Shown in pieces: positions 7,057-15,192 of a stretch of 18,497 nucleotides of DNA. The notes below the pieces were generated by a model. The model did no database searches, had not been told where the DNA came from, and saw only the letters and a list, made by a program, of their open reading frames with translations. The translations under genes were made by a program, and so were the position numbers. Location of the stretch: contig JAUSNQ010000079.1 of the NCBI GenBank assembly GCA_030655595.1, positions 1-18,497 of the forward strand, read 5' to 3'. The stretch's first letter is position 1, and the number at the start of each line of letters is the position of its first letter. The stretch is from Paludibacter sp. (GTDB lineage Bacteria; Bacteroidota; Bacteroidia; Bacteroidales; Paludibacteraceae).

Positions 7057-8946
7057 CTATTCCATTGCAATAAATTGATGATAATCTTCTACTTTTGCAC
7101 CGTTCAAACAAGCCTCAATGATTTGCCTTCCAAGTGGATTCAATTCAGGAACTAGATATTGTTGTAATTCTTTTTTAAAGAAATCATACAATTTCTCAGC
7201 CCCTTGATCATATCCTGCTGTTCCCATTTCAGTTTGTTTATGTACTTGTAAAAATCTGGAAGGGATTTTAGCTCCTTCAATGGTCAAGTAGTTTAATTCA
7301 TAACCTAAAAGCGGACAACGGGCTGGTTGATACTGATCTTTTCTGAGTTTCGCATTACCGCGACGGGTCAGGTATTCACGCATGAGTAATTGTGGTTTGA
7401 AACCAACTTTCCAAATGCCAATGTATTGATTAGGTACCAACGTGAAACGTGTTGCCGGAGTTTCAATAATTTGTTGCAATAACATGTTGGCATGCTCAAC
7501 CCTTTTACCGGTGGCAAATGGCCAATAGGATCCGACTCCTTCTGAACCCATTCCTATTCCTCCAACAATACTCGGATTAGCATGACCCCGTGGAGAAACT
7601 AACCGCCACAACCAAGCCAATGCCGGCGGAAGAATATGAAACATACCAAGTATGCCATAGTTCGGGTTTTCAGCAGAACTTGGTGGCGTTCTAACACCGA
7701 AACTCCTAACATCAATCGAAACCGGCGTTCCAATTACATTTGGAACAATATCCCGTGGGAGGATAACCCGTGGATTCGGACAGCGTTTCCCCGGTTCATC
7801 TTCAATATGATCCCAGATTAAAACCGTACTATCAGGGTTTGATTTTAAATTCAGGAACAACAATGGTTTTGGGGGGCTGATGGTGATTTTTTCCAAAAAG
7901 GGATCATCACCATATTCAAGTATACTATCTACGCGGATAAACCAGGCATTTTCTGCATCCAAAACAGTTAGTTTGCCATTGTTTTTCTGAATGGAAGGAT
8001 GACACATGGCCATATCATCTGTCACCGGATTAAACGATGAAAATAAGGGTAGGTTAATCAATCGACGTTCGCCGGTAACTTTATTTTCACCAATCATCAC
8101 CTGTCCGTTCGGTTCACGTAGGATGTGTTGCAACATTTCACTTTTACCGCCGCCGCTGGCGCCTTCATGCATGAAAGTTGTGGTGTTATCATAAGGACTC
8201 ACAGCCTGAACGGTCGAACAGTGTGCCGTAATCCAGCCTTCTTTTTCTCCTTTGGTCAACAATGCACCGTACAGCCCTTTTTTAGCGCTTGGTCCCGGAT
8301 ACAGGTTGTATGAGAATATCTCGTGTCGATTATCTTCGCGGTTATGTACCACAATTTGTTTTCCATCGAAATGGGTATGCCTGAAAGTTGGTGCAACATA
8401 GATGATTGAGTCTAGTTCCATATTGTCAGGAAGTTCGTTTACTGGAACGATGACTTGCAGCATTGCCAATCCCATGGCAAAGAAACCGGCATTAGCCGGT
8501 GCAATAGCCATTCCGCTTATCCCGATGCCTTCGCGACCTGCAAAATAGAAAAACACTGCCAATTCCTGGGTTTTAAGCCAGGAGTATGTTTCCGCTTTTA
8601 AACTATTGAATTCATATCCGAATTTTGCTTTGAATGTTTCTTTGTCCGTTGGCTCATCATCAGCTATTGCCATGGTGTCGGGGTCGCGGCGACGCATATA
8701 TGGGTCGGTGTAGTTAGCAGATACCCCATTATTAACCCGATGAACGATTGCTTCAGTGTAAAGTCCTTTTCCCGGAATTTCATACTTAACTTCATAGGTG
8801 CTTTTACCTTCGCCACCTAAAGCAGCTAAAGCTAATTCATCCACACTGTTGAATACAGTGAACCCCTTGCAGTTGTTTAAAACGTCAACTGCCTCCGCAG
8901 GTAACTGAATACCTCTTTTTTCTAAATTTGTAATAAAACTGTTCAT
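7057..8946 (-). CDS. PEP-carboxykinase-like P-loop protein of unknown function (DUF4914-type)
   Basis: A 629-residue soluble protein. I recognise it as the DUF4914 kind of Bacteroidota protein, thought to be distantly related to PEP carboxykinase; that family name is from memory, not a search. Seen in the sequence: a P-loop HEGASGGGKSEM (260-271), which compares with the G-x-S-G-x-G-K-T loop of ATP-dependent PEP carboxykinase; an acidic pair DD (310-311) in NPVTDDMAMC where that superfamily binds metal; and conserved-looking Gly/Pro stretches such as SFGVRTPPSS (415-424) and VGGIGMGSEGVGSYWPF (461-477). No signal peptide or membrane segment. It starts 60 nt after the XRE-cupin regulator on the same strand, with no good promoter between, so they are probably co-transcribed. 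The reaction is unknown; a nucleotide-dependent kinase or carboxykinase step in central metabolism is plausible. It should not be called pckA. Confidence 0.75.
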   Translation of the reverse strand: MNSFITNLEKRGIQLPAEAVDVLNNCKGFTVFNSVDELALAALGGEGKSTYEVKYEIPGKGLYTEAIVHRVNNGVSANYTDPYMRRRDPDTMAIADDEPTDKETFKAKFGYEFNSLKAETYSWLKTQELAVFFYFAGREGIGISGMAIAPANAGFFAMGLAMLQVIVPVNELPDNMELDSIIYVAPTFRHTHFDGKQIVVHNREDNRHEIFSYNLYPGPSAKKGLYGALLTKGEKEGWITAHCSTVQAVSPYDNTTTFMHEGASGGGKSEMLQHILREPNGQVMIGENKVTGERRLINLPLFSSFNPVTDDMAMCHPSIQKNNGKLTVLDAENAWFIRVDSILEYGDDPFLEKITISPPKPLLFLNLKSNPDSTVLIWDHIEDEPGKRCPNPRVILPRDIVPNVIGTPVSIDVRSFGVRTPPSSAENPNYGILGMFHILPPALAWLWRLVSPRGHANPSIVGGIGMGSEGVGSYWPFATGKRVEHANMLLQQIIETPATRFTLVPNQYIGIWKVGFKPQLLMREYLTRRGNAKLRKDQYQPARCPLLGYELNYLTIEGAKIPSRFLQVHKQTEMGTAGYDQGAEKLYDFFKKELQQYLVPELNPLGRQIIEACLNGAKVEDYHQFIAME

Positions 8947-9006
8947 TTTTTAAATTAAATGTTTTTTATACCTGAAATACTTGAAATAAATAATATGAAG
9001 TGATAC

Positions 9007-9570
9007 TTAACTATTTATGTTTGAGATGTTTTTAAAAGAAGTAACGCACAGTAATTCGGCTGTGTATTTACTTGAATTTAAAAATCTGAAATTTCTACGG
9101 GCATTGAAATAAACACTATCTCCTTCTTCGAGCATATATGTTTGATGATCCAACTCAAATTCTAATTCGCCTTTTACCAAATAACAAAAAATCTGTCCCG
9201 ACTGTTTACCGAATAATCCCATGCTATTTGATTTTTCCGGAAAACAAATGATGAATGTGTCCATTATTTTGTTAAGTCCTTGATTTGAAATGGAAAATAC
9301 ATCCGCCCCAAATTCGTTGGTTGCAAGCAGTTTAATGTCTTTTTTTCTGACCAAAGGCATGTTTTCGGCTTCGTTTTCGCCGATTAAATCTCCCACGGTT
9401 GTATTTAAATTTTCTGCAATATGCTTCAGGGTAACGATAGTCGGAAAAGCCTTGGCATTCTCAATTTGCGATAAAGCACTGGAGCTTATTCCAACCTTTT
9501 TTGCTAATTCATTGAGTTGCAAGCTTAATTGCTCTCGCTTTCGTTTTATTCTTTCGCCTATTCTTTTCAT
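9007..9570 (-). CDS. XRE-family HTH regulator with C-terminal cupin domain
   Basis: A 187-residue regulator. Residues 4-62 form a lambda-repressor-type HTH (ERIKRKREQLSLQLNELAKK, VGISSSALSQIENAKAFPT, LKHIAENLNTTVGDLI). Residues about 105-175 form a small cupin barrel with GELEFEL, LEEGDSVYFNA and a beta-rich end. In this class the cupin senses a small ligand and changes DNA binding. The track-length start at 9588 would be a TTG inside the -7 box, so ATG 9570 is the real start, about 15 nt after that box. It stands just upstream of the PEP-carboxykinase-like gene on the same strand and likely controls it together with itself. The ligand is not evident; metal ligands of a typical cupin are not clearly present. 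Confidence 0.88.
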   Translation of the reverse strand: MKRIGERIKRKREQLSLQLNELAKKVGISSSALSQIENAKAFPTIVTLKHIAENLNTTVGDLIGENEAENMPLVRKKDIKLLATNEFGADVFSISNQGLNKIMDTFIICFPEKSNSMGLFGKQSGQIFCYLVKGELEFELDHQTYMLEEGDSVYFNARRNFRFLNSSKYTAELLCVTSFKNISNINS

Positions 9571-9585
9571 ACAAAAAATTTGGTG

Positions 9586-9628
9586 CAAAGGTAGTGATAA
9601 TTGTTAAATAAATTAAGCCGTGCTTAAT
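9586..9628 (-). promoter_or_regulatory. Promoter of the XRE-cupin gene with an overlapping palindrome
   Basis: On the minus strand TACCTTTG (9593-9586) is a textbook -7 box. The region where the -33 element falls is covered by a perfect palindrome, ATTAAGC-CGT-GCTTAAT (9612-9628, 7-bp arms). Its place over the -33 element suggests an autoregulatory operator for the XRE protein; that is inferred. Confidence 0.5.
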
Positions 9629-9814
9629 GATTTATTGTAATTATTTATTTTTTTTGTCAACTCAGTAAATCAGAATTTTGAAACATTGATAATGCATGCA
9701 TGCATAATAGTGATTATACGGATATACATATATACTTTATTAATGCGCATCAGGAGTTAATATGTTTTAACACCAATTACTTTAAAACTACCGTGTTTAT
9801 AACCTAAGAATCTG
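9629..9814. other. AT-rich divergent spacer between the XRE-cupin and M48 genes
   Basis: No open frame of note. It contains ATGCATGCATGCAT (9692-9705), a perfect 14-bp palindrome of alternating purine and pyrimidine made of ATGC units. No terminator or RNA gene is recognised. Confidence 0.4.
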
Positions 9815-9822
9815 TATATTTG
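9793..9822 (+). promoter_or_regulatory. Promoter of the M48 protease gene
   Basis: The -7 box TATATTTG (9815-9822) is followed by GCA. GTG (9793-9795), one base off TTG, sits exactly 19 bp upstream. The leader to the ATG at 9856 would be roughly 28 nt. Confidence 0.55.
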
Positions 9823-9855
9823 CATGTTTTACTTATAAAAACAACAATAGATATC

Positions 9856-10653
9856 ATGAAAAAGATTAGCTTTCTATTATTAATTTTCATCCTTCTTCTA
9901 AATTCTTGTTCGCAAGTTTTAATTACAGGAAGGAAGCAGTTATTTTTGATTTCTGATGCAGACTTAAATACGATGAGTTTACAAAGTTACAAGCAGTTCA
10001 TCGATTCTGTTCCTCTTTCAAAGGATTATATAAACACCAACTTGGTAAAGAAAACCGGGAATAACATTGCAAATGCAGTGGAGAATTATCTGAAAAACAA
10101 TGGGCTGGAGTCCGAATTAGTTAATTATCAATGGGAATTTAATCTGGTAAAAAACGAAGCAGTTAATGCCTTTTGTATGCCCGGGGGTAAAGTCGTGTTT
10201 TTTGAAGGGATTTTGCCGTTCACACAAACTGAAGCAGGGCTTGCAGTTGTCATGGGACACGAAATTGCACATGCTGTTGCCAAACACAGCAAAGAACGTT
10301 TGAGTCAACAAATGCTGTTGTCGTACGGCGCCGCTGCTGCTGATTTATTTGTTGGTCAAAAATCGGATCTCACACGAGCAGGTTTGCAGACTTTATATGG
10401 TTTGGGTGCTCAAATAGGTGTAGTTCTTCCATATTCGAGAAAACATGAATACGAAGCTGACCGACTTGGTTTGATATTCATGGCGATGGCTGGTTATAAT
10501 CCCAGCGAAGCGTTGGTATTTTGGGAGAGAATGTCGGCAAATGAAACAACATCAGTTGTGGAGTTCATGAGTACGCACCCTTCCAATGCAAACAGGATAA
10601 CCAATATGAAAAAAGTATTGGTAGAAGCACAAAGCTATTATAAACCGAACTAA
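9856..10653 (+). CDS. M48-family zinc metalloprotease, lipoprotein
   Basis: A 265-residue protein with a lipoprotein signal: hydrophobic residues 5-15, lipobox LNSC with Cys 18. After the cysteine, ITGRKQLFLIS is the usual opening of the periplasmic M48 (LoiP/YcaL/BepA-like) proteases. The active site MGHEIAHAVAKHS carries HEIAH (135-139), and HEYEADRLG (197-205) supplies the third zinc ligand glutamate. FMSTHPSNANRI (237-248) matches the family's conserved STHP end. Such enzymes degrade misfolded envelope or outer-membrane proteins. There is no TPR tail. An in-frame TTG at 9820 lies inside the promoter, so ATG 9856 is the start. The next gene begins 61 nt downstream on the same strand without a clear promoter, so an operon is possible. 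Confidence 0.92.
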   Translation: MKKISFLLLIFILLLNSCSQVLITGRKQLFLISDADLNTMSLQSYKQFIDSVPLSKDYINTNLVKKTGNNIANAVENYLKNNGLESELVNYQWEFNLVKNEAVNAFCMPGGKVVFFEGILPFTQTEAGLAVVMGHEIAHAVAKHSKERLSQQMLLSYGAAAADLFVGQKSDLTRAGLQTLYGLGAQIGVVLPYSRKHEYEADRLGLIFMAMAGYNPSEALVFWERMSANETTSVVEFMSTHPSNANRITNMKKVLVEAQSYYKPN

Positions 10654-10714
10654 ACAGTTCAAAAATTCGTTACTTAAAGAATTCAATTGATCAATAATTA
10701 ACTATACAAAAATT

Positions 10715-11374
10715 ATGCTTTTCAATATCAGTTATTTAGAATGGATAGGCTATGTCAGTTCTGTTTTAGTTGCCGTATCTTTAACCATGAGTTCCATTGT
10801 CAAACTCAGGTGGTATAATTTATTAGGCGCAGGGATATTTTCTTTTTACGGTTTTGCGATCGGTTCTTTGCCGGTTGGATTACTGAATTTGTTTATTGTA
10901 TGTGCCAATATCTATTATCTTACAAAAATCTACAACAGGAAAGAAACATTTAAGGTCATCAGTACGAACTTGCAAGATACTTATGTCAGGTATTATCTGG
11001 ATTTTAATAAGCAGGAAATAGCAAGCTTTTTTCCTAAGTTTGAGCAAGTATTAATCAATGATGATATTCAAAAATCAAATACCATAACACTGTTATTGCT
11101 TAGAGATGCTTTGGTTGCAGGAGTATTTTTTGGTATCAAAAAGGGTGATCAGCTCCACATTCACCTGGATTTTGTTTCAGCATCTTACCGCGATCTCCAG
11201 CCGGCAAAATACATTTATCAAAAGAATATCCAATTCATGCAAGATCAGGGTATTCGTCAACTTGTATGTGAAACAAAGCATCCGATGCATCAACAATACC
11301 TGAGGAAAATTGGATTTAATGAGCAATTAACTGAAAGTGAGAATAAAATTTTTATAAAAGATTTACAAGCATAA
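10715..11374 (+). CDS. YgjV-like membrane protein with a GNAT-like cytoplasmic tail
   Basis: A 219-residue protein. Residues 8-70 hold three hydrophobic segments (WIGYVSSVLVAVSLTMSS, NLLGAGIFSFYGFAIG, VGLLNLFIVCANIYYLTKIY) resembling the small inner-membrane YgjV family. Residues about 85-219 look like a GNAT acetyltransferase fold: LLLLRDALVAGVFFGIKKGD, LHIHLDFVSASYRDLQPAKYIY (147-168), DQGIRQLVCETKHPMHQQYLRKIGF (177-201). The last part matches the Asn/Tyr-Gly-Phe end of GNAT domains, but the acetyl-CoA loop (normally Q/R-x-x-G-x-G/A) is degenerate, so activity is doubtful. ATG 10715 is the only sensible start. It stands 17 nt before the permease gene, so the two are likely co-transcribed. 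Function is unknown. Confidence 0.7.
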   Translation: MLFNISYLEWIGYVSSVLVAVSLTMSSIVKLRWYNLLGAGIFSFYGFAIGSLPVGLLNLFIVCANIYYLTKIYNRKETFKVISTNLQDTYVRYYLDFNKQEIASFFPKFEQVLINDDIQKSNTITLLLLRDALVAGVFFGIKKGDQLHIHLDFVSASYRDLQPAKYIYQKNIQFMQDQGIRQLVCETKHPMHQQYLRKIGFNEQLTESENKIFIKDLQA

Positions 11375-11391
11375 TTTTAAAAAAAATAAGC

Positions 11392-13605
11392 ATGCAAAAA
11401 CCCAAGAAATTTGGTACAGCACCGGTTTTTTTTACTGCAATATCAACTATTTTAGGAGCCATTCTTTTTCTTCGTTTTGGGTTTGCAGTTGGTACGATAG
11501 GTTTTTGGGGAGTAATATTTATCATTTTGCTTGGTCATATCATCACAATTCCGACGGCACTCGCCATATCCGAAATTGCAACAAACAAACGGGTTGAGGG
11601 AGGCGGTGAATACTTCATTGTTTCCAGATCATTCGGACTAAACATCGGAGCCACCATCGGAACTGTTTTGTATTTTTCGCAGGCAATTAGTGTGGCATTT
11701 TATGTCATTGCATTTACAGAAGCTTTTTCATTTTTCTTTGATTTTATAAAAGATAAATTTGATGTTATTTTGCCCCGTCAAGTCATCAGTATTCCTGTTA
11801 TGATGTTATTGGCTTTTCTGATCATTCGCAAGGGAGCTAATTTGGGTGTAAAAGCATTGTATTTTATTGTTGCAATTTTGGCAATTTCTCTGCTGATGTT
11901 TTTTCTTGGTTCAACTGATTACGCTTCAGAATCAGGTTTTTCTTTTGCCAATGCTGAATTTAGAAATGAAAATAGTTTCTTTCTGATTTTTGCCATTATA
12001 TTTCCTGCATTCACCGGTATGACTGCAGGAGTGGGATTGTCAGGAGATTTGAGAAACCCCGGCAAATCAATTCCGATAGGAACAATCTCTGCAACATTTA
12101 TAGGCATGATTATTTACGTGTTTATAGCTTATAAATTAGCCAGCTCGGCAAGTCCGACGGATTTGGCAAATAATCAATTTATTATGGGTGATATAGCTGT
12201 TTGGGGCTTTTTAATCATCCCGTTAGGTTTGGCTGCATCCACCATTTCATCTGCTTTAGGGTCAGTTATGGTTGCCCCTCGTACTTTGCAGGCATTGGCA
12301 AATGATAAGTCCTTTCCTCATTCAAAAATAAATGAATGGCTCGGAAGCAGCACTGAAAAAGACGGCGAACCACGTAATGCATCAATCATAACATGCATCA
12401 TTGCCTTGTTTTTTGTTGCTGTTGGAGATGTAAATATCGTTGCTCAAATTATCTCGATGTTTTTCTTAGTAACTTATGGTTCAATCTGTCTGATTTCCTT
12501 TTTGAATCATTTTGGATCTTCACCTTCCTACCGTCCTTCTTTTAAATCCAAGTGGTTTTTCTCACTGATTGGTTTTGTTGCATCTGTTTGGATTATGTTT
12601 CAGTTTAGTGTTTTGTATACCATTTTGGCACTTGGGATCTTAGTTTTACTTTACATTTATATCAGTACACTGCACAAAAACAGAAAAGGTTTGGAGTCCA
12701 TCTTTGCAAACTCAATATTTCAGATAAACAGGCATTTACAGGTTTATATTCAAAAGCAAAAAGTAACCCGAGTCGAAAAAGAATGGCGTCCCAGTGCAAT
12801 TTGCATTTCAAAAAATACTTTTAAGTACGATCATGCGCTTAGGCTGTTAAACTGGATCTCTTATAAATTTGGGTTTGGAACCTATTTACATTTCATCAAG
12901 GATTTCTATTCAAGGGAAACCAGTGAGCAGGCTAAAAATGAGCTTGAGCAAATACTGCGAAACATTGAGACTGAAAACAGTGTTTATGTCGATACCATTG
13001 TTTCTCCATCGAATACTTCAGCCATCGTGCAAGCGATTCAATTACCTGGTATTGCAGGCATGGAAAACAACATGATCATTTTTGATTATGACAAGGATGA
13101 ACCGGACGAACTGGATATAATCATTGATAATTATAAATTAGTCAATGCTGGTGACTTTGATATTTGTATTCTGGGAGTTAGCCGAAAGCCAATTTATTAC
13201 AAAAACGGGATTCATTTATGGATAAACACTTTTGATGAGATGAATGCCAACCTCATGATTCTTACCAGTTTCATAATCTTAGGTCACCCTGATTGGAAGA
13301 AAAGCAACATCAAGATTCATTATGTTTGTAAAGATAATGAGGTAGAAATAATGAAAGCATGGATGAATGAATTGATTATAAGTGGGCGAATGCCGATATT
13401 CAGTCAAAATGTTGAGATTGTGATCAGGCAAAAAGATGTTTCTGTAAAAGATTTAATCAACCAATATTCATCCGAAGCTGGTTTGACAATTATCGGATTC
13501 ATTCCCGAAGAAGTAAAACAAAACGATCGGGAGGTTTTTGAAGGCTACGACAAATTGGGTAATGTGTTGTTTGTAAATGCTAGTTCGGCGAAGATAATTG
13601 ATTAA
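11392..13605 (+). CDS. Cation-chloride-cotransporter-like (SLC12/APC superfamily) permease
   Basis: A 737-residue protein. About the first 430 residues hold some 12 membrane segments with an APC fold. Signatures point to the SLC12 branch rather than amino-acid permeases: ISTILGAILFLRFGFAVG (17-34), VEGGGEYFIVSRSFG (68-82), FPAFTGMTAGVGLSGDLRNP, SALGSVMVAPRTLQALANDKSFP, then SPSYRPSFKSKW. The C-terminal 290 residues are a soluble domain with two alpha/beta halves, as in K-Cl and Na-K-Cl cotransporters. The expected role is electroneutral K+/Na+ and Cl- transport for osmotic or volume control; substrate is inferred from family only. It begins 17 nt after the YgjV/GNAT-like gene. It ends 22 nt before the convergent vWA gene, with a T-run but no strong hairpin between. 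Confidence 0.85.
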   Translation: MQKPKKFGTAPVFFTAISTILGAILFLRFGFAVGTIGFWGVIFIILLGHIITIPTALAISEIATNKRVEGGGEYFIVSRSFGLNIGATIGTVLYFSQAISVAFYVIAFTEAFSFFFDFIKDKFDVILPRQVISIPVMMLLAFLIIRKGANLGVKALYFIVAILAISLLMFFLGSTDYASESGFSFANAEFRNENSFFLIFAIIFPAFTGMTAGVGLSGDLRNPGKSIPIGTISATFIGMIIYVFIAYKLASSASPTDLANNQFIMGDIAVWGFLIIPLGLAASTISSALGSVMVAPRTLQALANDKSFPHSKINEWLGSSTEKDGEPRNASIITCIIALFFVAVGDVNIVAQIISMFFLVTYGSICLISFLNHFGSSPSYRPSFKSKWFFSLIGFVASVWIMFQFSVLYTILALGILVLLYIYISTLHKNRKGLESIFANSIFQINRHLQVYIQKQKVTRVEKEWRPSAICISKNTFKYDHALRLLNWISYKFGFGTYLHFIKDFYSRETSEQAKNELEQILRNIETENSVYVDTIVSPSNTSAIVQAIQLPGIAGMENNMIIFDYDKDEPDELDIIIDNYKLVNAGDFDICILGVSRKPIYYKNGIHLWINTFDEMNANLMILTSFIILGHPDWKKSNIKIHYVCKDNEVEIMKAWMNELIISGRMPIFSQNVEIVIRQKDVSVKDLINQYSSEAGLTIIGFIPEEVKQNDREVFEGYDKLGNVLFVNASSAKIID

Positions 13606-13627
13606 TATTTCATCTTTTTTTACCGTT

Positions 13628-14779
13628 TTATTCTGAATATTTTTTTATTAATCTAATCATTAAGCTGTTAAGTTGTTCAACCTGATATTCTCCAACACTT
13701 GCTTCTAAGTGATCATTTCCAATGCCACTGTCATTGGTTATAAACACATACGTGCCATTAGTTAGAATAGCCATAAATCGCATTAAGAATTCGGTTTCCT
13801 TATCAATTCCACTTGCAGTAATAGGTATCACTTTAATTCCTTTTTGGGCTGCTTGCTTAATTGAATTATGAATACTATTTAATATTGCTGGTGTATAGTG
13901 AGGAGGAGCATCTAATACCAAGAAAGCGATTCTGGTTTTGGCAACTTCAGACCATTGCAATTCATTAATTGCGGCATTGAGAGCAGTATGCACAGCTTCA
14001 GGAAAATCGCCTCCACCATCCGCTTTTTGCTTCTTAATAAAATCAATCGTTTTATTCAAATCATTTGTAAACTCCGATTTCCGTACTACATATGCATCTC
14101 CTTCATCTCTATAAAAAACGGTAGATGTGTAGATGGCAAGATTTGAATCATCAAGCTTCACACTATCAATTACACTTTTTAAATCTTCTTTCAAAAACTC
14201 TAATTCGTCGCCCATCGAACCGGTAGCATCAACAATGAATGATATTTCTACTCTATTTGTTTGATCACTAACACCATTGATGTTGAACTGGTTTGTCCCA
14301 TTTTCAAATAAAACTAAACCCTGATTTTGCAATATATTATTGATTTTCAGCGTCAATGAGCTTAAATCGACAGCATCTTCTTTTTGAAACGTGCTAATCC
14401 ATAATTCAGCGTAACCTAAGTTATCGGTTCTTGCCGACCAAATTACCGATTCATTTCTCAACAGTTCTACCTTTGCATTGATAGCGGGTATACCTTGATT
14501 TTGAACGGCAACAGCTATTCTGTTATTTGTAAAAATACCCCAATACGCAGGCATGTTCGAAAATTCCTGATTGTTCAATAAATTTCCCCAAAACTCCCAA
14601 TTGTTCAGGTCGTTCCATTCTCCGGCTGTTACTAAACCGGCTTGAGCCTGACTATTATTACCGCTATTTAATCCTGATTCGCCAGAATAATCCTTTGAGC
14701 TTAACTCAAGTCCATCTTTGCTGCATGAACTAAATATCATCAATAAACTTAAAACTGCAAGAGTAACTGGATTTTTCAT
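13628..14779 (-). CDS. von Willebrand factor A domain lipoprotein
   Basis: A 383-residue protein from ATG 14779: lipoprotein signal with lipobox FSSC (Cys 19) followed by a Ser/Asn/Gly-rich linker. Residues about 50-165 are a beta-rich region starting AGEWNDLNNWEFWGNLL, common ahead of vWA domains in Bacteroidota envelope proteins. Residues about 177-375 form the vWA domain: the MIDAS motif FIVDATGSM (181-189; D-x-T-x-S form), GGGDFPEAV (255-263), and FLVLDAPPHY (286-295). It is probably exposed on a membrane surface and binds a protein or metal-dependent partner. A second possible start, ATG 14842, overlaps the stop of the DUF1801 gene as ATGA; that would be coupled translation but would put 21 extra residues before the signal peptide, so 14779 is preferred. 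It is the last gene of a three-gene operon. Confidence 0.85.
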   Translation of the reverse strand: MKNPVTLAVLSLLMIFSSCSKDGLELSSKDYSGESGLNSGNNSQAQAGLVTAGEWNDLNNWEFWGNLLNNQEFSNMPAYWGIFTNNRIAVAVQNQGIPAINAKVELLRNESVIWSARTDNLGYAELWISTFQKEDAVDLSSLTLKINNILQNQGLVLFENGTNQFNINGVSDQTNRVEISFIVDATGSMGDELEFLKEDLKSVIDSVKLDDSNLAIYTSTVFYRDEGDAYVVRKSEFTNDLNKTIDFIKKQKADGGGDFPEAVHTALNAAINELQWSEVAKTRIAFLVLDAPPHYTPAILNSIHNSIKQAAQKGIKVIPITASGIDKETEFLMRFMAILTNGTYVFITNDSGIGNDHLEASVGEYQVEQLNSLMIRLIKKYSE

Positions 14780-14838
14780 GATTTTCGTTTTTGATAGTTT
14801 ACTGTTTAAGATGCAGTTTGTTGGTTGATTGTTGCAAT

Positions 14839-15180
14839 TCATTTTGCATTCTCCTTCACCCTGAATTTCACAATTCTCGTAATCAGTTCATAAGGAATCG
14901 GTTGATCAAGGGGAAATTGAACAGAACCTTTCCCTTGTTTGTATTCTGAAAGTTCATCTTTGAATTCGGTATGACCCGAAGGCGTTGCGAAAAAGCCGAT
15001 GTGGTTTTTAAAAGCTGCAAAATATACCAAGGGCTTTTTGTTCGTTTTATAACCCGGCATGCCATACGTGATTAGCTCTTCAGCATCCGGTGCATACTCT
15101 TTAATTAATGCTCTGATTTTGTTCAGGATTTCCTGGGTTTCTTCCGGAAATTGCTGGATGTATTTTTCTATGTCGTTCAT
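14839..15180 (-). CDS. DUF1801 family protein (YdhG-like)
   Basis: A 113-residue cytoplasmic protein of full family length. It shows the usual DUF1801 order: DIEKYIQQFPEETQEILNKIRALIKEYAPDAEELITYGMPGYKTNKKPLVYFAAFKNHIGFFATPSG (residues about 3-69), then FKDELSEYKQGKGSVQFPLDQPIPYELITRIVKFR. The core is the conserved E-x-I-x-Y-G-M-P segment and the KGSVQFP-P turn. Relatives are annotated as iron chaperone or frataxin-like by fold, but the biochemical role is unsettled. It lies 12 nt after the DUF4180 gene, and its stop overlaps the ATG at 14842. Confidence 0.9.
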   Translation of the reverse strand: MNDIEKYIQQFPEETQEILNKIRALIKEYAPDAEELITYGMPGYKTNKKPLVYFAAFKNHIGFFATPSGHTEFKDELSEYKQGKGSVQFPLDQPIPYELITRIVKFRVKENAK

Positions 15181-15192
15181 AAGAGAAGAAGA

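Noticed and set aside
8125..8190. Calling the 629-residue P-loop protein a true PEP carboxykinase (pckA)
   Set aside because: Only the P-loop region and an acidic pair are comparable; the remaining sequence does not show the standard PEP carboxykinase substrate motifs.
9290..9607. 105-codon plus-strand open frame opposite the XRE-cupin gene
   Set aside because: Antisense shadow of a clear regulator gene; it crosses that gene's promoter and has no family features.
13606..13627. Intrinsic terminator between the permease and vWA genes
   Set aside because: There is a T-run, but no stem of useful length was found beside it.
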